Positions 1 to 8,570 of a stretch of DNA of 54,543 nucleotides are shown one piece after another. Every line of letters begins with the position of its first letter. Within the stretch, counting starts at the first letter, position 1. The translations under genes were made by a program, and so were the position numbers. The DNA lies in assembly GCA_030672305.1 (NCBI GenBank), contig DAOVGR010000028.1:1-54543 (forward strand). The letters run 5' to 3'. Under the pieces are notes generated by a model that was given only the letters and a program-made list of their open reading frames with translations, did no database searches and was not told the DNA's origin. Source of the stretch: Thermoplasmatales archaeon (GTDB taxonomy: Archaea > Thermoplasmatota > E2 > DHVEG-1).

Positions 1-1
1 T

Positions 2-235
2 GGAATATGTCCTCAATGTGGACTTATGCACCCACCTGTTAATCCTGGAGAGAAATGCCCAATGGCTCCAATTACAACACAAGATAATACAGTTGTTGAC
101 CCAACAAATTTCTTAACTAAAATGAAATTAATTATTACAAATCAATTAGAACAAAAAGGTGTTAAAAATGTAGATAAATTTTTTCAACATTTAACAGTTG
201 AATTAATGAAGGCAATGGAAAATTTTAAAGAATAG
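2..235 (+). CDS. Small zinc-ribbon protein, 5' end outside window
   Basis: The reading frame is open to the left edge, so the gene is 5'-truncated and the ATG at 26 is probably internal. The upstream codons read GICPQCGLM. With a Cys at CPMAP this gives a CxxC...C pattern typical of a zinc ribbon. The remaining 50 residues are predicted helical and carry no recognised motif. The family is common in phages but has no known function. It is followed 14 nt later by the next gene behind a strong AGAAAGGAG site, so it probably lies in the same transcript. Confidence 0.6.
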   Translation, partial: GICPQCGLMHPPVNPGEKCPMAPITTQDNTVVDPTNFLTKMKLIITNQLEQKGVKNVDKFFQHLTVELMKAMENFKE

Positions 236-248
236 AAAGGAGAAGTGA

Positions 249-578
249 ATGAAAATTGACAAAAATAAAATTAAATGTTATGGAAGTTATGTTTTCATTA
301 ATCCTATTTTTAATGAAGATAATACATATAAAGGATGTGTATATGATATAGGAACTACATCAACTATAATGATTAATATTGGAGATATGGTATATTATAA
401 TAAAGATAATATTAATTCTATTATTATAGATAAAGATGGATGTGAATCTCATTGTATCTTTCATACTAAAATTTTTGGAGTTGAATATAATGATAATAAT
501 TTTAGAATAAATCAAATGCCAAAATTTGAAGTTTGTGATTTAAGTAAAGTGAATTTATTTGGAGGAAAAGAAGTATAA
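249..578 (+). CDS. Unknown; weak GroES-like (co-chaperonin fold) resemblance
   Basis: This is a 109-residue protein behind GAAAGGAGAAGTGA. The stretch GDMVYY...IIIDKDG...FGVE at about residues 48-80 follows the order of GroES elements (VGD-V-Y, then a short beta hairpin, then an I-x-V strand), and the length is close to GroES (about 95). No mobile-loop signature can be confirmed and no GroEL is in the window. The co-chaperonin idea is therefore an inference from pattern only; it may equally be an unrelated beta-barrel protein. The stop codon overlaps the next ATG by 1 nt (TAATG). Confidence 0.5.
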   Translation: MKIDKNKIKCYGSYVFINPIFNEDNTYKGCVYDIGTTSTIMINIGDMVYYNKDNINSIIIDKDGCESHCIFHTKIFGVEYNDNNFRINQMPKFEVCDLSKVNLFGGKEV

Positions 579-1291
579 TGAATAATAACTATTTAATAAA
601 TGATATTAAAAAATATTGTACAACTGAAGTTGTTAATAATATTTATATAAATTATCCTAAAAGTGTTGGTATTGAATCTGATTTATCTATGATAAACGAA
701 AATAATAAAAACGTTGGGAGAATATTACTTTTAAATAATACAGAAAAAAAATATAATTTATTTTTGGATCAAATAATTCAATTTAAAAATAAAAATATAA
801 AATGGAGATCTGTTAATACAAAAGATGGATTTGGATTTTATATTGTTAATGCTTATTGGGTTAAACCATATGCTCCAAAACCAAAAATAAAAGTTGGTGT
901 ATATGTTAGAGTTGATAATGAACTTGCTATTGAAATGATAGAAATGACACATGATGAATTTAAACAAAGAAAATTAACAGAGTATTATTATAAAAATAAA
1001 ATTCCTTATATAAAAGTTGCTGCTTATAGAAATTTTTATACAATGCTTGGAAAATATCCAGGACAAGCATTTAAGGCTAAAAATTCAACTTGCAAACATT
1101 ATTTAATAACACAAAAAGATTTAGATAACATTTTATCTGAATTTAACAATGAAAGAAAAAGAATAAATGTTGAATGGAATAAATATTTACAACATTATTT
1201 TCAAGAAAATGAGTCTATGAAAAAATTGAATAATCTTTATAGTAAGAAAAATACAAAAAATAATGTAATTAAGTTCAATAAAACTGGTTAG
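578..1291 (+). CDS. Hypothetical protein
   Basis: A 237-residue Lys/Asn/Tyr-rich protein translationally coupled to the gene before it (TAATG). A central segment KPKIKVGVYVRVDNE looks like paired beta strands and the C-terminal 60 residues are helical and basic. I do not recognise a family. It is the last gene before a long noncoding region. Confidence 0.6.
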   Translation: MNNNYLINDIKKYCTTEVVNNIYINYPKSVGIESDLSMINENNKNVGRILLLNNTEKKYNLFLDQIIQFKNKNIKWRSVNTKDGFGFYIVNAYWVKPYAPKPKIKVGVYVRVDNELAIEMIEMTHDEFKQRKLTEYYYKNKIPYIKVAAYRNFYTMLGKYPGQAFKAKNSTCKHYLITQKDLDNILSEFNNERKRINVEWNKYLQHYFQENESMKKLNNLYSKKNTKNNVIKFNKTG

Positions 1292-1425
1292 AATCTCGAG
1301 TAGTCTAGGCAGGGTGCCTTATATATATGTTAAGACATATATTATAATAATACACTAACTAAATTGAAAAAAAAAGAAATAAATAAGCAATAAATAAGTA
1401 ATAAAAAAGTAATATTCAAATGAAA

Positions 1426-1489
1426 AGGGTTTCACCCTAATCAAAAAATTAAAACGTTGTCGAAAACATTTCAGTCGGGGTTTCACCCC
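1426..1489 (+). repeat. Twin hairpins GGGT-TTC-ACCC
   Basis: Two near-identical hairpins, AGGGTTTCACCCT (1426-1438) and GGGGTTTCACCCC (1477-1489), are spaced 51 nt start to start. Each has a 5-bp stem and a 3-nt TTC loop. The second is followed by a short pyrimidine tract (TTCTTCC). They may be terminators, protein-binding RNA hairpins or DNA sites; the sequence alone cannot decide. Confidence 0.55.
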
Positions 1490-1532
1490 TTCTTCCATTG
1501 GTTTTCGCACCGCCATTTTTAACTAACTAGAT

Positions 1533-1594
1533 ATGTATGAATTCATACATTTATATGTATGTTTTTATACATAAACATGTATTATTCAATACAA
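1533..1594. repeat. 22-bp phased palindromic repeat array (ATGTAT-n6-ATACAT-n4)
   Basis: ATGTAT occurs at 1533, 1555 and 1577, exactly 22 bp apart. ATACAT occurs at 1545 and 1567, with a one-mismatch copy (ATACAA) at 1589, again 22 bp apart. The first unit includes an 18-bp perfect palindrome at 1533-1550. A 22-bp period is about two helical turns, so all half-sites face one side of the DNA, as in iterons or cooperative operators. The binding protein is unknown. Confidence 0.7.
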
Positions 1595-1673
1595 ATATGA
1601 TATAAATTAACCTTCTATAATTAGTTGATATTATTAGAAATAAAAAATCCCTTATGTTTATCCACAACCAATA

Positions 1674-1699
1674 ATTTCAACACTTTAAATTGTTGAAAT
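1674..1699. repeat. 9-bp hairpin, ATTTCAACA / TGTTGAAAT
   Basis: Perfect 9-bp arms at 1674-1682 and 1691-1699 flank an 8-nt loop (CTTTAAAT). The element is about 110 nt upstream of the 1809 start codon. It has no trailing T tract, so an operator or mRNA leader hairpin is more likely than a terminator. Confidence 0.45.
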
Positions 1700-1808
1700 A
1701 ATTAAGGAAAAAATTACTAAAAATATGTTTTTCAAATGTTATGAGTTAGATAGAATATTTCAACATAAGAACAAAATATCAATAGAAAACAAACGAAAGG
1801 AGATATAA

Positions 1809-3692
1809 ATGTATAACGAAGAAACAGTTTGGTTCAATCAAACACTTTTAACTTATAAAGATAAATCTGAGGGAACTAATGCTTATTTGAGAATATCAAT
1901 AAGTTCTAATACTACAGATTTTGTAAGTTTTAGTCCGCCTAATATGAGCATTCAAATTAAAGATAATTTAAACAAGAGTTCTCATATCAACTATTCTAAT
2001 AGCAGAGATTTAATTAATTCATTTAAAGAAACAGTTAAAATAAATCCAAGAGAATTATTTAATAATCAAAACTCATTTCAAATTCAAAAAAGGTATCAAA
2101 AAGATCAAAATTTAATATTTGAATTTAAAACTAATGTTAATGGAGAATTTGTTTTGGTTATAATTATTAGAAATAATGAAACAGATTTTTCAAAAATTAT
2201 TATTCCAGCAATCATGATAAAAGATATAATTCAATTGTTATCAGACTTTAATAAAAATTATATTCAACTAGCTGATAGTTTGGCTTTAAGAGCAATTACA
2301 TTTCAACTAACAAAACTAGATGATATAACCAGAGAAATAAAAGGGATACAATCTAGGATAGAAGGCGCTGTTATTCCGGATAGTGGGGGTCCGTCTATTG
2401 ACCAACCTAAATTAGATAATAATATTCAAAAAGTTGCTGAAGCCACTATGGATGATTTAGATGAATTCCTTGGTAAAAATATGGAAAATATAAAAGTTGC
2501 TGAAATTGATAAAACAGATAATATAGTTGAGAAAACTAATTTGGAAGTAATTGAAAGTTCATTTGTAGAAAAGGTATTGAAGAATAATCTATCTTCATTA
2601 GAACCAATAATAATGAATAAAAATCATATTGGAGATTTTGTTGAATTTCTTGTACAACAATTACCTGAAATTGCGTTTGATATACTTCCAGGTATAACTG
2701 ATGAACAATTAAGATCATTAGTTTATATATCTAACCTGTTTATAAACTTTAAGGAAAAAAGTTATATTGAACAAGGTGTTGCTATACCAATTAGCGCTCC
2801 AATTTTAAAATATGAAGTTCCTGATTCTTCACCAGATAATTTATATTTAGCATTTGATTTATTTTTAATTCAAGCATATATAAAAATATTTAGAATGAAA
2901 ATGGAAAGTAAAGAAGCAGATCCATATGTAAATAAAGCATTATATCATTTAAAATTAAGATGTATTACAGATCCATTAATTTATTCTTTCATTGATACAA
3001 TGTCAGTAATTGAATTATCTTCGGTTATATCTAGTAGATTTTTATATTATAACCATATTGGATTTTTTAATGAATATACAAAAATACTTGAAGAGAATAG
3101 ATGTTCTAATATAACTTTAATTGATATAAAAACATTTATTGATAATGTTTGTGAAAAAGGATTTAACACTCCATATATTTTAGAACTTCATAATAGTCAA
3201 ATTGAGTCAAATAGTTTAAGGTTGACTACTAAAAATAATTTTAATATAGAACAAATTACAAATGAGATCATTCCACTGGAAATTGATGAAAAATTAAAAC
3301 ATGAGATGAATTTTGAAGATGTTTCTGATGAAGTTAAAACTCTTTTTAAACAAAAAATCAAAGGACCTACAGTTAAAAAAGAAAGTAAGATAAATCCAAT
3401 TCAGGTATATACAGAATATTTTACTAAAGAATTTAAAGATCAAACTAAAATTGTTGAGTATTTATCTGATTATGGAGATAAGAAAATTAATCTTTATGAA
3501 TTTCCATTTCCATTAAATGAGCTTGAAGAAATGTTAGTTAAAGGATTATATTTATGGGACCCTAAAACTATGAAAACAAAGAAATCAATTTTAGATATAG
3601 TAGGAGAAGATCCACTTACAAAAGATCTTATAATTGGTATGACTAAAATTGAAAATAAAGAAGGAAGTGATATGTCAAATTGGGATTTTTAA
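1809..3692 (+). CDS. Large hypothetical protein
   Basis: A 627-residue protein with a good AAAGGAGATATAA site. Residues 1-150 are beta-rich and end in a helix, the order found in ssDNA-binding or Whirly/PC4-like folds; that is only a structural guess. A low-complexity linker near 185-205 (VIPDSGGPSIDQPK) separates it from a long helical region (about 210-500). The C terminus (KGPTVKKESKINPIQ onward) looks like a separate small domain. I recognise no catalytic motif. It is the first gene after the noncoding region, followed 11 nt later by a second beta-rich unknown gene. Confidence 0.65.
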   Translation: MYNEETVWFNQTLLTYKDKSEGTNAYLRISISSNTTDFVSFSPPNMSIQIKDNLNKSSHINYSNSRDLINSFKETVKINPRELFNNQNSFQIQKRYQKDQNLIFEFKTNVNGEFVLVIIIRNNETDFSKIIIPAIMIKDIIQLLSDFNKNYIQLADSLALRAITFQLTKLDDITREIKGIQSRIEGAVIPDSGGPSIDQPKLDNNIQKVAEATMDDLDEFLGKNMENIKVAEIDKTDNIVEKTNLEVIESSFVEKVLKNNLSSLEPIIMNKNHIGDFVEFLVQQLPEIAFDILPGITDEQLRSLVYISNLFINFKEKSYIEQGVAIPISAPILKYEVPDSSPDNLYLAFDLFLIQAYIKIFRMKMESKEADPYVNKALYHLKLRCITDPLIYSFIDTMSVIELSSVISSRFLYYNHIGFFNEYTKILEENRCSNITLIDIKTFIDNVCEKGFNTPYILELHNSQIESNSLRLTTKNNFNIEQITNEIIPLEIDEKLKHEMNFEDVSDEVKTLFKQKIKGPTVKKESKINPIQVYTEYFTKEFKDQTKIVEYLSDYGDKKINLYEFPFPLNELEEMLVKGLYLWDPKTMKTKKSILDIVGEDPLTKDLIIGMTKIENKEGSDMSNWDF

Positions 3693-3703
3693 AGGGGAAA
3701 TGA

Positions 3704-4339
3704 ATGTCATTAAAATTAGGAAAACAATTTAATAGAAATTATCATATAAGGTTACCATTTTTAAATGGATTTTATAATATTGGAGTATATTTTAATAAGA
3801 AGTCGGTATTTTTATTATTCAGTGTTGATTCAGAGTTTCCGTATAGTGACGGAATTGTAAATAATAAAATAAATATGTTTAAGAATTTAGAATCATCAAA
3901 ATTTTGTGAAACATTTATAGATTTACATAATTATAGAAAGTCTACTTTAGATATTATAAATCAATTTAAAGATATTAAACCAGAGTATTCTAGTGAAGTT
4001 TCATTTATTTTAAATGAAACTATATCTCTTAGTAAAATTATTGTAAATGATAGAGATGTATATGATAAATTAAATATATATGGATTAACTATTAATACTC
4101 ATATAAATGAATTTATGTTTGTTATAGTTGAGAGACATCATATTATAAAAAGATTTAATAAAAAGTTGGTTAGAACTGCAGGTATTCAAATTTCAACTTT
4201 ATCAGCATTAGATATATTAGATGAATATCATATTGAAAGTAAAACTGCAGGAAAGGTAGGTACAGGAATTCGATACGGTGCTTCAGATAAAATTATAAAA
4301 TTATCTGAAGTTGATAAAGATTTAGATAATAGAGGATAA
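3704..4339 (+). CDS. Hypothetical protein
   Basis: A 211-residue protein, 11 nt downstream of the preceding gene. The N-terminal half is built from beta strands (HIRLPFLNGFYNIGVYF) followed by a helix, superficially like the N terminus of the previous protein. The C-terminal 50 residues contain a Gly-rich stretch (TAGKVGTGIRYGAS). The function is not recognisable; position suggests it belongs with the adjacent large proteins. Confidence 0.6.
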   Translation: MSLKLGKQFNRNYHIRLPFLNGFYNIGVYFNKKSVFLLFSVDSEFPYSDGIVNNKINMFKNLESSKFCETFIDLHNYRKSTLDIINQFKDIKPEYSSEVSFILNETISLSKIIVNDRDVYDKLNIYGLTINTHINEFMFVIVERHHIIKRFNKKLVRTAGIQISTLSALDILDEYHIESKTAGKVGTGIRYGASDKIIKLSEVDKDLDNRG

Positions 4340-4343
4340 TTAA

Positions 4344-5585
4344 ATGAGCACAGATTTTTCCAATATGGGCAGAGGAAAAAGCCAAGATAAATATATATAT
4401 CAGTTCATTCATAATGTATATGCAGAATTTTTTAGTGATATGTTGGATTATTTTGAGTGGGTATATCCGAGATTCGAGTACACGGTCATTGGTACGTACC
4501 AAAAAGCAGTAGAATATATTACTAAGAAAATTGAATTAGATGGTCGAGAAGGAGATATGCCAAATAGGTCATCTTTAATTTTAAATCCAACAGGAGAGTT
4601 TACTATTGCAGATGCGAACGCAGGTGGGAAACAACTTTGGAGATTTCCTAATTTGGCACCAGGATTAGCTCTTAAATTATTCAACCCAATTTATCAAGAT
4701 GCAAATGTTGAAATAACTCCTGGTTTTCAAAGATTAAAAGGTGAAGTTGAATTAATAATGCTTGTTGAAAGTTTTTATGAATATTGTGATTTAAGAATGT
4801 ATTTTTTTAATCTCTTTGGTGGTACTGAAAGGATTATTGAACCACAATTTTTTACATCATTTATTGTGTTACCAGAAGAAATGATTAATTATGAATATTA
4901 TAATGAATATACTGGCAAACGATATGTTCTTGATTGGGAAGCAGCTGGAGCATTTCAACATGTTGTTAAGACTACTGCGAGAAATGAATTAGTAGTTCCA
5001 ATAAACGTTAAACCTCAAATTTCATTAGCTAGTATTGCAGATGCGTCTACAAGATATGGTGGAGCAGATAAACTTCCAGATTGGCGTCTAACTGCGACAA
5101 TAAATTATGAAATTGAATTACCAGTTTGGTTGATTTTGAAATCAGATTATCTTGCTGAGGGTATGAAATTTACACTTAGTTATGGATCGACTTATTCAGC
5201 GTATAACGACTTTCAGCCACCTGATGGCAATATCTTATTTGGAAAAACTTGGGATTGGGGATTAGGAGATACACCTGGTGAGATTTTATCTGATGCTACT
5301 AATGTAACATATATTTCTTCTTCTGATTTTGAATTTAATACAAGATATTTTCATACAGTTACACAATCAGATATAGATTCAACTGCTTCATATCTTGATA
5401 TAACTTTGCCAGAAACAATTTTGCAACCAAAAATATTAGTTGTTAATTCAAAATATGGGGAATTGAGTTATGGGGATCATTTTATAATTATAGATAGTGG
5501 AACAATATTGAGGATCAAAAAAGATAATGTAACATTAGAGGTGGGTATGATCCTTGAACTATTTGTGTACAAGGAGATACCGTAA
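4344..5585 (+). CDS. Putative virion structural protein
   Basis: This 413-residue protein is less AT-rich than its neighbours and has many aromatic residues, Gly-Pro turns and alternating beta strands, a composition typical of phage tail or neck proteins. Residues 1-60 are helical, 90-280 mixed, and 280-413 beta-rich with repeated Asp/Thr/Ser turns, ending in a small beta domain. There are no transmembrane segments or enzyme motifs. The start codon lies 4 nt after the previous stop, and the NUDIX gene overlaps its stop by 1 nt. The structural assignment comes from composition and position, not from a named homologue. Confidence 0.5.
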   Translation: MSTDFSNMGRGKSQDKYIYQFIHNVYAEFFSDMLDYFEWVYPRFEYTVIGTYQKAVEYITKKIELDGREGDMPNRSSLILNPTGEFTIADANAGGKQLWRFPNLAPGLALKLFNPIYQDANVEITPGFQRLKGEVELIMLVESFYEYCDLRMYFFNLFGGTERIIEPQFFTSFIVLPEEMINYEYYNEYTGKRYVLDWEAAGAFQHVVKTTARNELVVPINVKPQISLASIADASTRYGGADKLPDWRLTATINYEIELPVWLILKSDYLAEGMKFTLSYGSTYSAYNDFQPPDGNILFGKTWDWGLGDTPGEILSDATNVTYISSSDFEFNTRYFHTVTQSDIDSTASYLDITLPETILQPKILVVNSKYGELSYGDHFIIIDSGTILRIKKDNVTLEVGMILELFVYKEIP

Positions 5586-6160
5586 TGCAAAAAATATATA
5601 AACAATATCTTGAAGCAATTATGATGAACGACGATAATAAAGTTAAAATTATAATCCCAGTAGCAGCAGGACTTATAGTTAAAGAAGGAGAGAATGGAGA
5701 AAAACTTTTACTTTTAATCCAGAGAGCAGCAGATGATCATTGGCCAAATTTTTGGGAAGCTCCTCGTGGAAAATGCGACAAACCCAAGGGAGAGAATCTT
5801 ATTCACTGTCTTAAACGAGAAGTAAAAGAAGAAACTGGTCTTGATGTAATTCCTGATGAAGAAATTGACACATTTGAATATTTAGCAGATAAGGGGACTA
5901 GAAAATCAATATGTCATAATTTTTTATGTAGAATGAAAGATCCTAATCAAAAAGTAAAACTCTCAAAAGAACATCAAAATTTCAAATGGATTCAATCAGT
6001 TGGGGAAGCTGAGATGTTAGTTTTACCAGATCAGAAAAAATCAATTGATAAAACTTTCAATACAGAACTTCAAATTGTTTCATATCCAGAAAATCATTTT
6101 ACTAAAAATAACTCGATGGAGGAATATATACAACAAATACAAGAAGAGGAGCAAATATAA
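5585..6160 (+). CDS. NUDIX hydrolase
   Basis: The NUDIX box is clear: E70, then seven residues, then REVKEETGL (residues 78-86), with the leading Gly of RGKCDKPKGE at 62. The Gly-to-Glu spacing is two residues longer than the consensus G-x5-E. The preceding WPNFWEAPRGK is the usual substrate-loop strand. NUDIX enzymes hydrolyse nucleoside diphosphates linked to another group (nucleotides, dinucleoside polyphosphates, NAD, RNA caps); the substrate cannot be told here. The C-terminal 30 residues are acidic and Gln/Glu-rich. It sits in a tight plus-strand run (TAATG with the gene before). Confidence 0.88.
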   Translation: MQKIYKQYLEAIMMNDDNKVKIIIPVAAGLIVKEGENGEKLLLLIQRAADDHWPNFWEAPRGKCDKPKGENLIHCLKREVKEETGLDVIPDEEIDTFEYLADKGTRKSICHNFLCRMKDPNQKVKLSKEHQNFKWIQSVGEAEMLVLPDQKKSIDKTFNTELQIVSYPENHFTKNNSMEEYIQQIQEEEQI

Positions 6161-6189
6161 TGAAGAAACCACAGAAGGGTGTGTAAAAT

Positions 6190-6738
6190 ATGCTAACTTT
6201 AAAAATAACTGAAAAAGGTCATCTTATAGACTTACCGGGGATGGCTCCATTTAGAACACCAGCAAACATAAATGTTTCAAAAATTCCTTTAAATGTTTTA
6301 ATTTTGAAATTAAAGGTTTATGATATTACTGAATATGAAATTATTTCTGAACTTGGTGATCAAAAAATTGTCTATAAAAAAGAAGAGTTAGAAAAAATAA
6401 AAGAAAAAGATTTGAATAAGATGGATAAAAAATTTATAAAACATTTTGATAAGAGATTAAATAAGTTAGAGAATATGATTAAACAATTGGTAGTTCCACA
6501 GTCAAAACCAGATGTTAATATTAACCTAAATAAAGAACAAATTAAAAATGTGGTATCAGAGTTATTAAATAAACCAACTAAAAAAGAAGCAGATATTGAA
6601 GAAGATGATATTTTCATTCCACCTGTTAATATTAATGGAATGAAATTGAAAAGCTCAGATCACACGATTATAAAACAAGATGAAAATTTAGAAGATTCAG
6701 CAGATTTACTTTCCGAAATTCAAAAGGAGAAAAAATAA
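6190..6738 (+). CDS. Hypothetical protein with coiled coil
   Basis: The N terminus is a small folded segment of about 60 residues (LIDLPGMAPFRTPANINV, then strands). A highly charged Lys/Glu coiled coil follows (about 65-105), then an acidic disordered tail. It may be an adaptor or scaffold; there is no enzymatic motif. It overlaps the actin-like gene by 1 nt (TAATG), so the two products may act together. Confidence 0.6.
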   Translation: MLTLKITEKGHLIDLPGMAPFRTPANINVSKIPLNVLILKLKVYDITEYEIISELGDQKIVYKKEELEKIKEKDLNKMDKKFIKHFDKRLNKLENMIKQLVVPQSKPDVNINLNKEQIKNVVSELLNKPTKKEADIEEDDIFIPPVNINGMKLKSSDHTIIKQDENLEDSADLLSEIQKEKK

Positions 6739-7808
6739 TGACCGAATTAATTAATATGGTAGATGAAATGGTAGAGAAAAAAGAAGATAAACCAAAATCT
6801 AAAGTAGTATCTTTGGGATTGGATGTTGGGACAATGAATCTTGTTTGTACTAGATCTGATTCTAATAATATAAAAATGATAAGAAATGTTTTTCTTGAAT
6901 TAGATCCTGAAACTGTTAATATATCAGAGTTAACTGATATTAGTTATGTAGAAGGAGATGAAAGTGAAATCTTTATAATTGGAGAAGATGCTTTTAAATT
7001 TGCAAATATCTTTAATCAAAAAGTTTCAAGACCAATGGAAAAAGGATTAATATCTCCTAAAGAAATTTCAGCCATTGATGTTTTAACTTTAATGATAAAG
7101 GATATTGTTGGAGAAGTTAGGGATAAGGAAGTATATTGTAGTTTTTCAATTCCTGCAGAAGCTATTGATGAAAATCGATCTGTTTCTTATCATGAAAATG
7201 TTTTTTCAAGGATTTTAGGAAGTTTGGGTATTAATTATACTTCTGTAAATGAAGCTATGGCAATTATATATTCTGAATGTGCTAAAGAAAAATTTAGTGG
7301 ACTTGGTATATCATTTGGAGCTGGTATGGCAAATGTGTGTTTATCATTTAAAGGTATTGAAGCGTTAAAATTTTCAACTGCAAGAGCAGGAGATTGGATC
7401 GATAAACAAGTAGCAGAATCATTGAATATAATTCCTAATCGGGTTACTAGTTTAAAAGAAAAACATATTGATTTATCAACACCTTCTGGTGGTAAAGGAA
7501 GAAATAAAAAAGATAATTTAGTATTACAAGCACTTTATCATTTTTATGAGTCGCTTATTAATTATACAATAAAGAAAATTATTAAAGAATTTGAAGAAAA
7601 AGTTGATATAGAAATAGATGATAAAATACCAGTAGTTATATCTGGGGGTACATCGCTTCCTAATGGATTTTTAGAACTTTTTAAATCAGTTCTTAATAGA
7701 TATGAACTTCCATTTGAAATATCAGAAATTCGCCAAGCTAAAAATCCATTGGTTGCTGTAGCAAATGGACTTTTGGTTCGTACAATGTCTGATGTTAAAA
7801 ATAAATAA
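6738..7808 (+). CDS. Actin-like ATPase (ASKHA superfamily, MreB/ParM/Hsp70 class)
   Basis: Three nucleotide-binding signatures of the actin/Hsp70 superfamily are present in order: phosphate-1 GLDVGTMNLV (27-36), phosphate-2 LGISFGAGMANVCL (189-202) and the adenosine motif VVISGGTSLPNGF (299-311). The length (356) fits filament-forming bacterial actins (ParM, MreB, AlfA) and is far shorter than DnaK. Filament-forming actins position plasmids or organise the cell; phage examples are thought to anchor or position replicating DNA or virions. The coupled coiled-coil gene upstream could be its partner. Whether it polymerises cannot be read from sequence. Confidence 0.82.
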   Translation: MTELINMVDEMVEKKEDKPKSKVVSLGLDVGTMNLVCTRSDSNNIKMIRNVFLELDPETVNISELTDISYVEGDESEIFIIGEDAFKFANIFNQKVSRPMEKGLISPKEISAIDVLTLMIKDIVGEVRDKEVYCSFSIPAEAIDENRSVSYHENVFSRILGSLGINYTSVNEAMAIIYSECAKEKFSGLGISFGAGMANVCLSFKGIEALKFSTARAGDWIDKQVAESLNIIPNRVTSLKEKHIDLSTPSGGKGRNKKDNLVLQALYHFYESLINYTIKKIIKEFEEKVDIEIDDKIPVVISGGTSLPNGFLELFKSVLNRYELPFEISEIRQAKNPLVAVANGLLVRTMSDVKNK

Positions 7809-7823
7809 ATATGGAGGATAATT

Positions 7824-8393
7824 ATGATAAAAGGATTTTCATTTATATATGGTAGAAATATTTTTCATTGTGGTAAATATATTATGGGATATTGGTTTGA
7901 TCACAATGAAATTTTAAAAGTACCAGCAAAAGAAAAAAGTGGATTTGGTATAAAATTTGATCTTCCAATTGGGAAGGTTATTAGACCAATTCCTTATTTT
8001 TGGAAACTTGATTTTTGGAAAAAGGATAAATTATTGGTTCAAGATATTCTTGATGAAGGAGAAGATTACGCAATAGATTTTTTCGGGAAAAAATTATATG
8101 ATAGAATGATGACTTTACCATCTTATCATTGGGTAAAAAGAACAATTTGGAATCCATGGTATGCTAAATATGCATTTGTTTTAAGAACTCTTTCTTTTTT
8201 ATGGCCATCAATTTCTATTGCAACTCCATGGCTTAGTTTTCATATAGGAAGCAAAAGTGCTCAAATAGATCCATTTACTAGAGATATAACATGGTGTGAA
8301 GATATTGATAGAGAACTTGCTTTAGAAGAAGAACCAAAAGATTTATTCTATATATTAGCTTTATCATATACATTAAGAACAAGAAGAGGATAA
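7824..8393 (+). CDS. Hypothetical protein, Trp-rich
   Basis: A 189-residue protein behind ATGGAGGATAATT, with an unusual number of Trp/Phe/Tyr residues (for example YFWKLDFWKK and TIWNPWYAKYAF) and one moderately hydrophobic stretch (VLRTLSFLWPSISIATPW). It could be membrane-associated. No family is recognised. Confidence 0.6.
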   Translation: MIKGFSFIYGRNIFHCGKYIMGYWFDHNEILKVPAKEKSGFGIKFDLPIGKVIRPIPYFWKLDFWKKDKLLVQDILDEGEDYAIDFFGKKLYDRMMTLPSYHWVKRTIWNPWYAKYAFVLRTLSFLWPSISIATPWLSFHIGSKSAQIDPFTRDITWCEDIDRELALEEEPKDLFYILALSYTLRTRRG

Positions 8394-8407
8394 ATAGAAA
8401 GGATTTT

Positions 8408-8566
8408 ATGACTAGAAAAGAAAAAGCCGGAATCATGATGGCAGATTCTTTAATTGAATGGGCTCATATGATGTATAATCATAATACTGCTAAAGGAGTA
8501 ATTAAATCTGTAATAAAACAATTACAAAAAAGATTGGATGAATATGTTCCAATAAAAAGAGGATAA
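8408..8566 (+). CDS. Small hypothetical protein (52 aa)
   Basis: A short ORF starting ATGACTAGAAAAG behind GAAAGGATTTT, ending in TAA 4 nt before the next ATG. The product MTRKEKAGIMMADSLIEWAH... is helical and basic. Good ribosome site, tight spacing and coding-type composition support it as real. Confidence 0.6.
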   Translation: MTRKEKAGIMMADSLIEWAHMMYNHNTAKGVIKSVIKQLQKRLDEYVPIKRG

Positions 8567-8570
8567 AAAA

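Larger units (their letters stand above)
1292..1808. other. 517-bp noncoding region, origin- or operator-like
   Basis: This is the longest gene-free stretch in the window. In order it holds an 8-bp inverted repeat (1323-1330/1335-1342), a very A-rich tract (about 1343-1425), two hairpins sharing the loop TTC (1426-1438 and 1477-1489), a regular ATGTAT/ATACAT array (1533-1594) and a 9-bp hairpin (1674-1682/1691-1699) before the ribosome site of the 1809 gene. Both flanking genes are on the plus strand. The mixture of an AT-rich tract and phased repeats resembles a replication origin or a multi-operator promoter; neither is proven. Confidence 0.6.

Noticed and set aside
758-967. Minus-strand ORF inside the 578-1291 gene, and similar hydrophobic minus-strand ORFs inside AT-rich genes (2536-2718, 14065-14304, 15140-15367)
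   Set aside because: They lie antisense to coding genes, have no ribosome sites, and their Phe/Ile/Asn-rich content is that of complement translation.
6738-7808. DnaK-type chaperone
   Set aside because: Motifs are shared with Hsp70, but the protein ends after the ATPase domain (356 residues) with no substrate-binding domain.
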